A stretch of 36,129 nt of DNA from Bacteroidaceae bacterium (GTDB lineage Bacteria; Bacteroidota; Bacteroidia; Bacteroidales; Bacteroidaceae): positions 1-36,129 of the forward strand of contig JAGBYN010000154.1 of assembly GCA_017628775.1 (NCBI GenBank). The letters are read 5' to 3'. Positions 24,801-36,129 of the stretch are shown here, piece after piece (the stretch's first letter is position 1; every line of letters begins with the position of its first letter). The notes below the pieces were generated by a model. The model saw only the letters and a program-made list of their open reading frames with translations, ran no database searches and was not told the DNA's origin. Made by a program: the position numbers and the translations under genes.

Positions 24801-25162
24801 TGTTTGCAGATGAGCAGATGAGGCAATCCGTCCAATCGCTCATTGAGCAAGCCATAGCCCAACCAGAAGTGGCAGAGTGGTTTATGCCCGGTTGGCGTGT
24901 GATCAACGAATGTGCCATCTATTATCGCGATGAGCACGGCGAGGTGAAGTGTTGTCGCCCCGACCGTGTGCTTTGTCAGGGTCAACGCACGATTGTTGTG
25001 GACTACAAGACCTCGCAACAACCACCTTCTCCAGCTTTGCGCAAGACTTATAAAGAACAGGTTGAGCGTTACGTGAATCACCTGAAAAATATGGGGTATC
25101 AAAATATTGAAGGCTACGTGTGGTACATCTGTCAATCCGAAATAGATGCCGTAAAACCATAA
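21860..25162 (+). CDS. addA: AddA-like UvrD-family helicase-nuclease
   Basis: A 1100-residue superfamily 1 helicase with a C-terminal nuclease, the motor subunit of the AddAB double-strand-break resection complex. Helicase motifs in order: Walker A ASAGSGKT (9-16), TFTNKATAEM, Walker B MIDEFQDT (D397, E398), GDVKQSIYRWR, TNHRS, TIHKSKGLEF (H744) and MYVAYTRAE. The PD-(D/E)xK nuclease near the end shows D1035 in CRPDRVL and D1048-Y-K1050 in VVDYKTSQ. The start at 21860 gives MKALKIFKASAGSGKT. An upstream TTG in frame falls in the promoter. The addB-like gene follows after 138 bases, supporting a two-subunit complex. Confidence 0.93.
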   Translation: MKALKIFKASAGSGKTFTLAVEYIKLLIQNPFAYQNILAVTFTNKATAEMKMRILGQLNGIAHSYVNSQQYFDKVKEAPEIQALNISDAELRRRAGVAMTNLLHDYHRFKVVTIDSFFQGIVRELAYELDLTANLRVDLNAKEALAEAVSALVNSLSEGTPQEKQKQLLNLILDFINERINEDKSWDVFASVNKFGMHVFNENYLKKNVEERLAMGDPKGLSTLKTKLRTRKADAIKLINNGALALQGALKQVGLDDTNLAGKSRGVWGLLDKLSTIKEQGEIDKIFNATFQKCEAGSGAWIKDTTHHAWIDAYGIPFLKAVRQNVYDIGTCNAVLEHINEMMLLNAINEKLREMNHEANRFLLADTGHFLRNMIDESDVPFIYERTGTRYTHIMIDEFQDTSELQWDNFQPLLKNCLDQEQRCLIVGDVKQSIYRWRNSDWGIFNGIEESRFKHHVDVVPLDTNHRSAEYVVRFNNDLFKHAVKTVQDYYQQEFGVPSTEIAKAYSDVAQQVDPKQAGKGYVRIDDVVDDQTDDPTTTMLNAVAQTLRDLLAAGVPQNKIAILVRYSKAGKSIVDYLAQTMPEVKLVSNEAYTLGNSSLLKLLIQALRVLLNPNNRLERVLLAVAYQTEVLGVVDPQRWAEQMMLLSDEDMEQYLPAAFGAEQRTVLADLPLYELCERLYDVFGMNAIDGQDTYLFCFYDQLLMFLQDKPATLASLVAYWEETMQNKEVQMTGTDGVQIMTIHKSKGLEFHSVIAPFFDWRADGLDAHTKNYVWCEPQQAPFNAVPILPIVFNKGLGQTDFRDDYQKEVLKQLVDNLNLMYVAYTRAEQNLVVLTRKKTSHRQTSEFTLNTIIHQAIEAFTPQDVPLNTTEINENGVTIKRSEYATLKAYEPSAKGTPDGNVFTMPSKTQVVPFVYHPLTATFMQSHASRQFLSSDEADEAQLASQHYVLLGKVVHRVLEYVETAADTASALLRVEGEGLFADEQMRQSVQSLIEQAIAQPEVAEWFMPGWRVINECAIYYRDEHGEVKCCRPDRVLCQGQRTIVVDYKTSQQPPSPALRKTYKEQVERYVNHLKNMGYQNIEGYVWYICQSEIDAVKP

Positions 25163-25300
25163 ATGTGGGTTCTTTATTCCCATTTCCCAATAAAGCGAAT
25201 GTACAGAACCATCTTCGCCTAAAACAAAGATGAAACAACCAATCTGTCCGATTTTTAAAAGAAAGATATAACCTTTCCTCCTTTACCTCTTTTCAAACGA

Positions 25301-28300
25301 ATGAATACATTCCTTAAAACGGTTGCTCACGACCTCTATGCTTACTTGGATGGCAACTTCGAACGTGTTTCGGTGGTGTTTCCCAATAAGCGTGCCAGTT
25401 TGTTTTTCGAACGCCACATCCTGGAGCAGATGGGGCAGCATTTGTGGGCACCGACCTACCACACCCTCGACGATATATTCTCGCACTTGAGCCAGAAAAC
25501 TGTGGCCGATTCCATCTTGCTCAATTGTATGCTCTATCGGGCTCATTGCGAAGTGTTGGCCGACTTAAATCCAGACCAAGAGGTGCGCCACGAAAGCCTG
25601 GATCGCTTTTATCCCTGGGGCGAAGTGATGCTTGCCGACTTCAATGATATTGACAATAATATGGCCAATGCGGAGAAAGTGCTTGCCAATGTCAAGGACT
25701 TAGAGGATCTGAAAACGTTCGATTATTTCAGCGAGGCGCAACTGCAGGCCATAAGCACCTACTTTGAGCACTATGACGTGGAAAACCAAACCTTGCTCAA
25801 AAAGAAATTTCAAAATATATGGTCAACGCTCCATCCCACGTATCTGAAATTTCGTGCCATGCTCGCAGCGCAGCAATATGCTTATTCGGGCATGTTGAAA
25901 CGTGAGGTGGTGGAATATCTCGAAACGCAGGCTGAGGCCCCTGCATGGCTCGCCAACCGCACCTTTGTGTTTGTGGGATTTAATGTGCTCAACGAAACCG
26001 AACGCCGCTTGTTTATTCAGTTGCGTCGCTTGACCAAGGTGCTCTTCTATTGGGATTATGATCTGGGCTACCTCAACGCACACAATGAAACGGTGTATGA
26101 AGCAGGGCGTTTTATTCGTGATAACCTCACCGCCTTTCCCAATAAACTCGATAACCCCACGGTGCCTTTCTCCGATGATGTGTATCGCGGTCTTGCAAAA
26201 CCCAAGCGTATTCGTTTGGTGGAAACCTCAACCGAGACGCAACAGGCACGCCTGGCAGGGCAGGAGTTGCAACGCACTTGGCAGCACGATGAGGCGCTTA
26301 ACGAAACAGCCATCGTGTTGTGTAACGAAGCCGTGCTCCAACCGATGCTCCACAGTTTGCCGAGTCAATACAAACTCGAAACGCCCAATCAAGAAGTGCA
26401 GTGCCTCTCCATGCCGGTAAACATCACCATGGGTTACCCCTTGTCTGATACCCCCGTTGTGAGTTTCTTGGTTAAACTTATGGAGATGCAACTTTATGGT
26501 CGTTTGGCAAAAGGGTGGCGCTACCGTTATGTTCAGGACGTGCTTATGCACCCCTATGCCAAATACCTGCTGGGCGATGAGGCTATGACATTCCGCCAGT
26601 CCATTGTAGCAGAAAGCAAGTACATTATTTCTGATCAAGACCCACACGTTCAAGCCAATCCCGAAGTCTTTACACCTTGCACCACACATGCCGAGTGTTT
26701 GAATTATTTGGCGCACCTCACCCAGAAAGTCGGGTTGGCATTGCGTCAGTCGCAGACCGATGATTTCCTGTCACAACTCTATGCTGAATCGGTGTTTGAG
26801 GCCTATAAACTCATTAATCGCCTGGTGGGATTGGTCGCCCAAACGTCGTCGGATGGTCGTCCTTGGCTGGATGTGCAGGGCCATTTATTGTTGCGCCTGC
26901 TCAATATGTTGCTGCGCCAACGCGCTGTGCCCTTCCATGGCGAACCCGCCGAGGGCGTTCAGTTGTTGGGGCTTTTGGAAACCCGCAACATCGACTTCAA
27001 ACGCGTGGTGCTGCTTTCAGCCAATGAAGGGGTGTTGCCCGCCAAGAATCAGCGCGCCTCGTTCATTCCATATGCCTTGCGCGAGGTGCACGGCATGACC
27101 ACGCACGAGCGTCAAATCAGTTTGGCGGCCTATTACTTCTACCGCTTAATCAGCAGGGCCGACGATATCACGATTCTGTATAATGGCAGTACCGAGGGCA
27201 TGCAAACGGGAGAGATGTCGCGTTTCGTGTCGCAACTGTTGGTGGTGTATGCACCTGGCGAGCAGCGCCAGTCCCTGCTTTCGCCCCACACAACTATTGA
27301 GCGTTGGCAATTGGATGCCCGCTCAAGCGTGAAAACCAAGCAACCATTCGAAGTGCATAAATCAGAAGCCGTCATGCAACGGCTTTTGAAACGCTACGAT
27401 TTGTTGACAACCCCCAATCCGACCGATCCCATCGCCGATGCCCCCCACGTGTCCTACCTCTCACCTTCGGCCCTGAGCACTTACATGAATTGCCCCATGC
27501 AGTTCTATTTTAAATATGTGGCAGAATTGTTTGAGGACGATGAACTCACAGAGGAGTTAGACAACCGCATCTTTGGTCTCGTGTTTCACGGCACCATGGA
27601 AATGCTCTATAAACCCTTTATGGAGCGAGGTGTGGACATTCAATCGACCCAACTTACAGATATGGCCAACGACGCCCGCTTGCTGTGCAAGACCGTGGAT
27701 ATGGCTTTCGCTCGCGAATATTTCAAGGTGCCTAAGCATAAGTTAGCCGATTTTGAACCGCACTATTCAGGCGAGCAACTCATTACGCGCACTGTGATTA
27801 TAGAGTATGTCAAAAAACAATTGCGTTACGATGCCCTTTGCTGCCCCATAAAGATTCTGGGTTTGGAAACGAAAGCCCACGAATATCAGTTAAGTGTTGA
27901 CATCCCCAATCATCCCAGTATCTTGGTGCGCCTGGGTGGTATTATCGACCGTCTCGACTATGCCATGCTCGCCCAATATCGTGATCAGAACGGGCAACTT
28001 GTGCGCGACAGCAATCAGCGCTTCGTGCGCGTTGTCGACTACAAGACCTCAAGCTCAGCGCAGACCACAAAAACCATCGATGCCCTTTTTGATGTTCAGG
28101 AAAAGAAGCGTGCAGCCTACATTTTCCAAACGCTTTACTACTGCTATGTTCTGGCTATGTGCGGACAGTTTGCCAACGCCGCCATCAAACCATTTTTGAT
28201 GTACGTGAAGTTAGCCAGCGAAACAAGAAATCTGGATATAAAGATCGATAAGGACGTGGTGAACGACTTTGCCCATCAAAGCATCGCAGGCGCTCCGCTG

Positions 28301-28441
28301 ATGGATACCTTTGCCGATAAAATGACCAATCTCGTGCGCGAAATCTTCGATCCCGCCCTTCCTTTCACCCAAACCACCAATGAATCCGATTGCAAGTACT
28401 GCCCCTTTAAAGAGATGTGTGGGCGCCGGGACGTTGGTTAA
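25301..28441 (+). CDS. addB: AddB-like subunit with iron-sulfur nuclease domain
   Basis: A 1046-residue partner of AddA. The N-terminal helicase-like part begins with VSVVFPNKRASLFFERHIL, where no GxxGxGK[ST] P-loop is present, so ATP-driven unwinding by this subunit is unlikely. The C-terminal domain opens with LSPSALSTYMNCPMQFYFKY (C731). It contains IDRLDY and VVDYKTSSS (D913, K915) and ends CKYCPFKEMC (C1031, C1034, C1040). The four cysteines match the iron-sulfur staple of AddB-type nucleases. Together with AddA, the complex would have two nuclease sites to resect both strands before RecA loading. No Chi-recognition specificity can be read from the sequence. Confidence 0.9.
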   Translation: MNTFLKTVAHDLYAYLDGNFERVSVVFPNKRASLFFERHILEQMGQHLWAPTYHTLDDIFSHLSQKTVADSILLNCMLYRAHCEVLADLNPDQEVRHESLDRFYPWGEVMLADFNDIDNNMANAEKVLANVKDLEDLKTFDYFSEAQLQAISTYFEHYDVENQTLLKKKFQNIWSTLHPTYLKFRAMLAAQQYAYSGMLKREVVEYLETQAEAPAWLANRTFVFVGFNVLNETERRLFIQLRRLTKVLFYWDYDLGYLNAHNETVYEAGRFIRDNLTAFPNKLDNPTVPFSDDVYRGLAKPKRIRLVETSTETQQARLAGQELQRTWQHDEALNETAIVLCNEAVLQPMLHSLPSQYKLETPNQEVQCLSMPVNITMGYPLSDTPVVSFLVKLMEMQLYGRLAKGWRYRYVQDVLMHPYAKYLLGDEAMTFRQSIVAESKYIISDQDPHVQANPEVFTPCTTHAECLNYLAHLTQKVGLALRQSQTDDFLSQLYAESVFEAYKLINRLVGLVAQTSSDGRPWLDVQGHLLLRLLNMLLRQRAVPFHGEPAEGVQLLGLLETRNIDFKRVVLLSANEGVLPAKNQRASFIPYALREVHGMTTHERQISLAAYYFYRLISRADDITILYNGSTEGMQTGEMSRFVSQLLVVYAPGEQRQSLLSPHTTIERWQLDARSSVKTKQPFEVHKSEAVMQRLLKRYDLLTTPNPTDPIADAPHVSYLSPSALSTYMNCPMQFYFKYVAELFEDDELTEELDNRIFGLVFHGTMEMLYKPFMERGVDIQSTQLTDMANDARLLCKTVDMAFAREYFKVPKHKLADFEPHYSGEQLITRTVIIEYVKKQLRYDALCCPIKILGLETKAHEYQLSVDIPNHPSILVRLGGIIDRLDYAMLAQYRDQNGQLVRDSNQRFVRVVDYKTSSSAQTTKTIDALFDVQEKKRAAYIFQTLYYCYVLAMCGQFANAAIKPFLMYVKLASETRNLDIKIDKDVVNDFAHQSIAGAPLMDTFADKMTNLVREIFDPALPFTQTTNESDCKYCPFKEMCGRRDVG

Positions 28442-28455
28442 CGTCATGAGGTTTT

Positions 28456-28489
28456 CGGGGGCGCATCGCTTTAAGTCCTATTGCCCCCG
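28456..28489 (+). terminator. Possible hairpin after addB
   Basis: CGGGGGC (28456-28462) pairs with GCCCCCG (28483-28489) around a 20-base loop, 15 bases after the stop codon. There is no T run, so it may be a processing or pausing structure, or chance. Confidence 0.3.
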
Positions 28490-28531
28490 CAGTGCTATCA
28501 TTTCCTGAATCTCCAAACTGTTTTTTAATTT

Positions 28532-29260
28532 ATGAAAAAAGCCATTATTGTCGGTGCTACTTCAGGCATCGGTATGGAAGTTGCAAAGCTTCTGCTTCAA
28601 AATAATTGGACCGTTGGCGTGGCAGGCCGACGTGTGGAGCGCCTCGCGCCCCTTGCCGAGGCTTACCCCCAGCAGGTGTTTACCGCTGCGATCGATGTGT
28701 GTGCCCCAACCGCCGCAGAGGCTTGGCACGACCTGGCGCAACGCCTGGGTGGGGTGGACCTTTATCTGCACTGTAGCGGGGTGGGGTGGTATAACCCCCA
28801 GCTCGATACGGAGAAGGAATTGCAAACGGCTACCACTAATGCAGAAGGCTTTATCCGCATGGTGACCTGCGCCTACCACTACTTCAAACGCACGGGAACG
28901 AAAGGGCAAATTGCAGCCATCAGCAGCATTGCCGGCACCAAAGGCTTGGGTCCAGCCCCTGCTTATTCCGCCACGAAGAAGTTGCAACACACCTATCTTG
29001 AGGCGCTTGCTCAGTTGGCGCACACCGAAGGCGTAGATGTGTGCTTCACGGATATTCGTCCGGGTTTCGTGCGCACGGACTTCCTGTCGGGCGCCAACTT
29101 CCCAATGCAGATGGAGCCAACCGCCGTTGCCCACGCTATTGTCAAGGCGATCGTGCGCCGCAAGCGCGTTGTGATTATTGATTGGCGTTATCGCCTCCTT
29201 GTGGCACTTTGGCGGTGCGTGCCTCGATGTCTTTGGGAACGACTCAAAATAGCGCTTTAA
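28532..29260 (+). CDS. Short-chain dehydrogenase/reductase (SDR)
   Basis: A 242-residue classical SDR oxidoreductase with the dinucleotide-binding motif GATSGIG (8-14). AGRR after the second strand hints at NADP(H) preference. The catalytic residues are S131/S132 (ISSIAG), Y145 and K149 (YSATK), followed by IRPGFVRTDF. The C-terminal stretch RYRLLVALWRCVPRCLWERL is hydrophobic and basic and may contact the membrane, as in related SDRs of this type. Substrate unknown. It lies 90 bases downstream of addB in the same direction, and no promoter was recognised between them. Confidence 0.9.
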   Translation: MKKAIIVGATSGIGMEVAKLLLQNNWTVGVAGRRVERLAPLAEAYPQQVFTAAIDVCAPTAAEAWHDLAQRLGGVDLYLHCSGVGWYNPQLDTEKELQTATTNAEGFIRMVTCAYHYFKRTGTKGQIAAISSIAGTKGLGPAPAYSATKKLQHTYLEALAQLAHTEGVDVCFTDIRPGFVRTDFLSGANFPMQMEPTAVAHAIVKAIVRRKRVVIIDWRYRLLVALWRCVPRCLWERLKIAL

Positions 29261-29328
29261 CCTGTCGATGTGCGCGGATTGTTTTTTAGTTAACAGATTG
29301 CGCAGATTATTTTTTGTGTAATTTGTTG

Positions 29329-29590
29329 GCGATTGGTGCGTGGGATGACGACGGGCCGACACGACTTGGCACGATTCGTGAGTTGATTGACGACGGGCCG
29401 ACACGGGGATCGGCCCCTACCTCTCAACTCTCAACTCTCAACTCTCCTCTCTCATCTCTAAACTCTCTATAAGGCGGTTGGTGCGTGGGATGACGACGGG
29501 CCGACACAGAGATCGGCCCCTACATGCCGGATGGATTCTCTAAACTCTAAACTCTCAACTCTCAACTTTCAAAAAACTCTCAACTCCCCT
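29329..29590 (+). repeat. Composite REP-heptad repeat, copy B
   Basis: The copy has three parts. A truncated REP unit lies at 29329-29365 (left half only). A full hairpin at 29395-29416 is followed by seven heptads (29421-29469). A second full unit (about 29471-29537, hairpin 29498-29519) is followed by heptads (29538-29590). The second unit with its upstream TATAAGGCGGTT segment matches the copy near 36034-35965 on the other strand, with about two differences. The last heptad ends exactly where the conserved pullulanase reading frame begins. The stretch before it (29261-29328) holds a GTTAACAGATTGCGCAGATT-like repeat and no clear promoter. Confidence 0.88.
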
Positions 29591-31480
29591 GTGTCCTTCT
29601 TTCTTCAAAATAACGCATTTAAATTTACGCTATGGTCGCCCAACGCCACAGCCGTTGAACTCCTCCTTTACGACGAACCACAAGGCGGAGCTGTTGTGCT
29701 GTGCCTGTGGCTAAAGTCAGCAGCCCATGGCTGGTGGCAGGGCGAGGTGGAACGTTCCTGCGAGGGCATGTTCTACACGTTCCGGGTGCATATCGGCAAT
29801 CGCGTTTTGCCCGAAACGCCCGACCCCGCCGCTGTTGCCGTGGGGGTGAACGGACAGCGTGGTGCAATCATTGATCTGCGCAAAACCGATCCAGAAGGGT
29901 GGCAGGGCGATGTGCGTCCGCCTTACGAGCGCCGCCCTGTTGTTTATGAACTTCATCACCGCGACTTCTCCATCTCCCACGCCTCGGGCATTCAGAATAA
30001 AGGGCGTTTCCTGGCTTTGACCGAGCAGAACACCACATCGCCCGATGGCTTGGCCACTGGACTGGCCCACCTCAAGGAACTGGGCGTGACCCACGTGCAA
30101 ATGCTGCCGTCGTTCGACTTCGCCTCAATCGACGAGCGACAGCCCATGGTGCCTCATTACAATTGGGGCTACGACCCTCAGAACTACAATGTGCCCGAAG
30201 GGTCGTATGCCACCGATGCCACCCAACCCATGGTGCGCATCCGTGAATTCAAGCAAATGGTGCAGGCCCTGCACCAGGCAGGTATCCGCGTGGTGCTCGA
30301 TGTGGTGTACAACCATGTGGCGTCCGTAGCCGATAGCGTTTTCGAACGCACAGCGCCAGGTCGTTACTTCCGTTACAATGCCGATGGCACCCTGGCGAAT
30401 GGTTCGGGGTGTGGCAACGAAACGGCCAGCGAGTGCCACGCCATGCGTCAGTTCATGGTCGATAGCGTCACGTTCTGGGCGCGCGAATACCATATCGATG
30501 GCTTTCGCTTCGACCTCATGGCGCTCCACGACCACACCACGATGCAGGTCATTGTCAATACCCTGCTGCATATCGACCCCACGATCTGCGTTTATGGCGA
30601 GGGGTGGGCGGCACAAACGCCACGCCTGCATCAACATCTCTCGATGGATAAACGCCAAATCCATCTCGTGCCCCAGCTTTCAGCCTTTGGCGATGAACTG
30701 CGCGATGCCCTGCGTGGACCATTCTACAACGACAGCCAAGGCGGTTTCCTTTTGGGCGATGCCTCGTTCATCGACGATTTGAAGTTAGGCCTTGTTGGCG
30801 CCGTGGCGCATCCTCAATTGAATCATATCCAAGAAAAAGCCTGGGCGCAAAACCCCATGCAGATGATGGCTTACGTCAGTTGCCACGACGACCTTTGCCT
30901 GTACGACCGCCTTCTTGCCGCTGCGCCAACGCTGACTGCCGACGAGGCCCTGCGCCTCTCGATGCTGGCCCATACCGCCGTGCTCGTATCCCAGGGCGTG
31001 CCCTTTATCTTTGCAGGCGAGGAGATGCTACGCACCAAGCGCGGTGTGCGCAACAGCTACCGCAGTCCTGATGGTGTGAATGCCATCGATTGGCGCAACA
31101 AAAGCAAGTACTTCAGTTTGTTCACTTACCTGCGTCGTTTAATCGCCTTGCGTCGCAAGCATAGGGCATTTCAGTTGGCAGAGGCCACCCTTGTGCGTAG
31201 CCTCCTGCGTTTCATAGATTTGCCCCGCCCATCATGTGCCGTGGCGTTTACCATCAATTGCGCCTCCGTCGAGGCTGATTGGCAGTCGGTCGTGGTCGTG
31301 CTCAATGCCGAGGCACATGCCGTAGAGGTGCCTGTGCCCTTCGCCCACTACCGCGTGCTTTGCCAGCATGGCGCAGTTCATGAAGCCGGATTGGCGCATG
31401 TGGCAACCTCATGCTTTGCGGTGTCGCCCCAATCCGCTTTAATCGCTGTGGTGCTTAAGGAGCAGGCGCCATGCGATTAG
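29531..31480 (+). CDS. Pullulanase-type alpha-glucan debranching enzyme (GH13)
   Basis: A glycoside hydrolase family 13 enzyme cleaving alpha-1,6 branches in glycogen, starch or pullulan. An N-terminal CBM48-like domain (FKFTLWSPNATAVELLLYDE) precedes the barrel. Type I pullulanase motif YNWGYDP (from Y210), VVLDVVYNHV, nucleophile D328 (GFRFDLMAL), acid/base E357 (YGEGWA), and H452-D453 (SCHDD) are all present. There is no signal peptide, so it is probably cytoplasmic. The first 20 codons (MDSLNSKLSTLNF...) are translated heptad repeat. A GTG at 29591, giving VSFFLQNNAFKF, is the more natural start; the longer frame is kept here as the outer limit. It converges on the beta-galactosidase gene. 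Confidence 0.9.
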   Translation: MDSLNSKLSTLNFQKTLNSPVSFFLQNNAFKFTLWSPNATAVELLLYDEPQGGAVVLCLWLKSAAHGWWQGEVERSCEGMFYTFRVHIGNRVLPETPDPAAVAVGVNGQRGAIIDLRKTDPEGWQGDVRPPYERRPVVYELHHRDFSISHASGIQNKGRFLALTEQNTTSPDGLATGLAHLKELGVTHVQMLPSFDFASIDERQPMVPHYNWGYDPQNYNVPEGSYATDATQPMVRIREFKQMVQALHQAGIRVVLDVVYNHVASVADSVFERTAPGRYFRYNADGTLANGSGCGNETASECHAMRQFMVDSVTFWAREYHIDGFRFDLMALHDHTTMQVIVNTLLHIDPTICVYGEGWAAQTPRLHQHLSMDKRQIHLVPQLSAFGDELRDALRGPFYNDSQGGFLLGDASFIDDLKLGLVGAVAHPQLNHIQEKAWAQNPMQMMAYVSCHDDLCLYDRLLAAAPTLTADEALRLSMLAHTAVLVSQGVPFIFAGEEMLRTKRGVRNSYRSPDGVNAIDWRNKSKYFSLFTYLRRLIALRRKHRAFQLAEATLVRSLLRFIDLPRPSCAVAFTINCASVEADWQSVVVVLNAEAHAVEVPVPFAHYRVLCQHGAVHEAGLAHVATSCFAVSPQSALIAVVLKEQAPCD

Positions 31481-31588
31481 CGGCAGTGCGCTGCCACTGC
31501 CCGCTTTGCGTTCAACCCCTTCGCATGTGTGCTGTGATTAAACGCCTGCGGAACGCTCCTGTTTTGAATTGTTTGCAGCCCCCACCTT

Positions 31589-31645
31589 AAGCCAAACGAG
31601 GCCGGACCTCTTATTTGATCCGACCCCGTTTGGCTTTATTTTTTT
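31589..31645 (+). terminator. Terminator of the pullulanase gene
   Basis: AAGCCAAACG (31589-31598) pairs with CGTTTGGCTT (31627-31636). Further GG/CC and CGGA/TCCG pairs extend inward past single mismatches. TATTTTTTT follows on the plus strand. It lies about 110 bases after the stop codon. Confidence 0.88.
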
Positions 31646-31657
31646 AGCGCGCATAAA

Positions 31658-31681
31658 AAAAGGAGTCGATCGACTCCTTTT
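31658..31681 (-). terminator. Terminator of the beta-galactosidase gene
   Basis: A perfect 24-base palindrome (AAAAGGAGTCGA and its complement) is followed on the minus strand by a run of T, 11 bases after the stop codon. It stands directly next to the opposing pullulanase terminator. Confidence 0.85.
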
Positions 31682-31691
31682 CTTATTTTAT

Positions 31692-35753
<4,062 letters not shown>

Positions 35754-35864
35754 TTAGTAATTATTAGATTTTTTGACTTGATTGCGGCGGATGAATCGCT
35801 TCGGCATTGTGTTATGCATCCTCCAAAAAAAGGAAAACGCATGGCTGTAAAGACATATAATTTG

Positions 35865-35872
35865 CAAATATA
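35865..35872 (-). promoter_or_regulatory. Bacteroidetes -7 element, beta-galactosidase promoter
   Basis: On the minus strand TATATTTG matches TAnnTTTG exactly. The leader would be about 120 bases. A TGTG about 18 bases upstream is a poor -33 candidate. Confidence 0.5.
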
Positions 35873-35915
35873 ATCTAAAAAAATGGAATACACATATATA
35901 TATAACCTTTTTGCG

Positions 35916-36129
35916 TTAGAGTTGAGAGAGGAAAGTTTAGAGTTTAGAGTTGAGAGTTGAGAGAATCCATTCGGCATGTAGGGGCCGATCTCTGTGTCGG
36001 CCCGTCGTCATCCCACGCACTAACCGCCTTATAGAGGGGTGAGAGAGTTTAGAGTTGAGAGAAGCCATCCGGCATGTAGGGGCCGATCTCCGTGTCGGCC
36101 CGTCGTCCAATCGACGCATCAATCGCATA
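35916..36129 (-). repeat. Composite REP-heptad repeat, copy C
   Basis: Read on the minus strand, from the window edge: a REP unit with hairpin 36101-36080, heptads (36064-36041), the TATAAGGCGGTT segment, a second REP unit with hairpin 36003-35982, and a longer heptad tract down to 35916. The order and sequence parallel copy B in the opposite orientation. The outer unit runs off the window. It lies upstream of the beta-galactosidase promoter. Confidence 0.88.

Noticed and set aside
28562..29404. Antisense frame of 280 codons opposite the dehydrogenase
   Set aside because: The SDR motifs on the plus strand are unambiguous, and the antisense frame starts in the repeat block.
28441..31480. Horizontal transfer suggested by higher G+C in the right part of the window
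   Set aside because: Hand counts of single 60-base lines vary widely (about 30% at 2161-2220, about 58-60% at 25921, 30121 and 33361), and conserved addB and beta-galactosidase are also high. This looks like a gradient or codon-usage effect rather than an island.

Overview
The window is an ordinary chromosomal segment of a member of the Bacteroidales, most probably Prevotellaceae-like. The reasons are the protein families (DUF3127, DUF4835, TPR-linked trypsin-like protein, PpiD-type chaperone, LptC lipoprotein, two-gene AddAB, GH2 and GH13 enzymes), the lack of Shine-Dalgarno sequences before the genes, and repeated exact matches to the Bacteroidetes -7 promoter element TAnnTTTG. No rRNA, tRNA, CRISPR array, transposase or phage gene was recognised.

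Layout. (1) 1-1165: a repeat block, then a ComF-like phosphoribosyltransferase on the minus strand. (2) 1523-8266: a DNA-metabolism and cofactor block. An OB-fold DUF3127 protein with an SSB-like C-terminal tip is divergent from dnaN. The dnaN gene is followed by a DEDDh exonuclease, coaBC, the exported DUF4835 protein and recN. (3) 8568-10217: an exported, catalytically degenerate trypsin-like protein fused to TPRs. (4) 10338-21594, all minus strand: envelope and cofactor genes. In transcription order these are a small beta-barrel protein, thiL, coaX, a larger outer-membrane protein, an lptC-like lipoprotein gene, an M3 metallopeptidase lipoprotein, rubrerythrin, a ppiD-like folding factor and mtgA. 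(5) 21860-29260, plus strand: the AddA-like helicase-nuclease and AddB-like nuclease that form a double-strand-break resection complex, then a short-chain dehydrogenase. (6) 29531-35735: a GH13 pullulanase-type enzyme converging on a large exported GH2 beta-galactosidase.

Structure outside genes. Two repeat systems stand out. The first is a composite intergenic repeat at both window edges and before the pullulanase. It consists of a roughly 70-base REP-like unit with a 7-bp GGGCCGA/TCGGCCC hairpin, followed by degenerate 7-base tandem repeats of the type CTCTCAA/CTCTAAA. Heptads without the hairpin also lie at 1303-1379 and 8279-8327. The heptads run directly into the pullulanase reading frame. 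The second is a transposase-less element at 5364-5553 with 27-base terminal inverted repeats (24/27 matching). It carries the coaBC stop codon in one arm and abuts the DUF4835 start codon with the other. A 33-base copy of the right end lies upstream of the exonuclease gene. Degenerate 9-base tandem repeats (AAGGTCATT type) occur near two of the heptad tracts.

Most genes are conserved housekeeping functions. The less ordinary observations are the repeat architecture, the SSB-like tail on DUF3127, the pseudoprotease-TPR protein and the roughly 330-residue N-terminal extension of the beta-galactosidase. All functional calls come from reading motifs by eye; no database search was possible.
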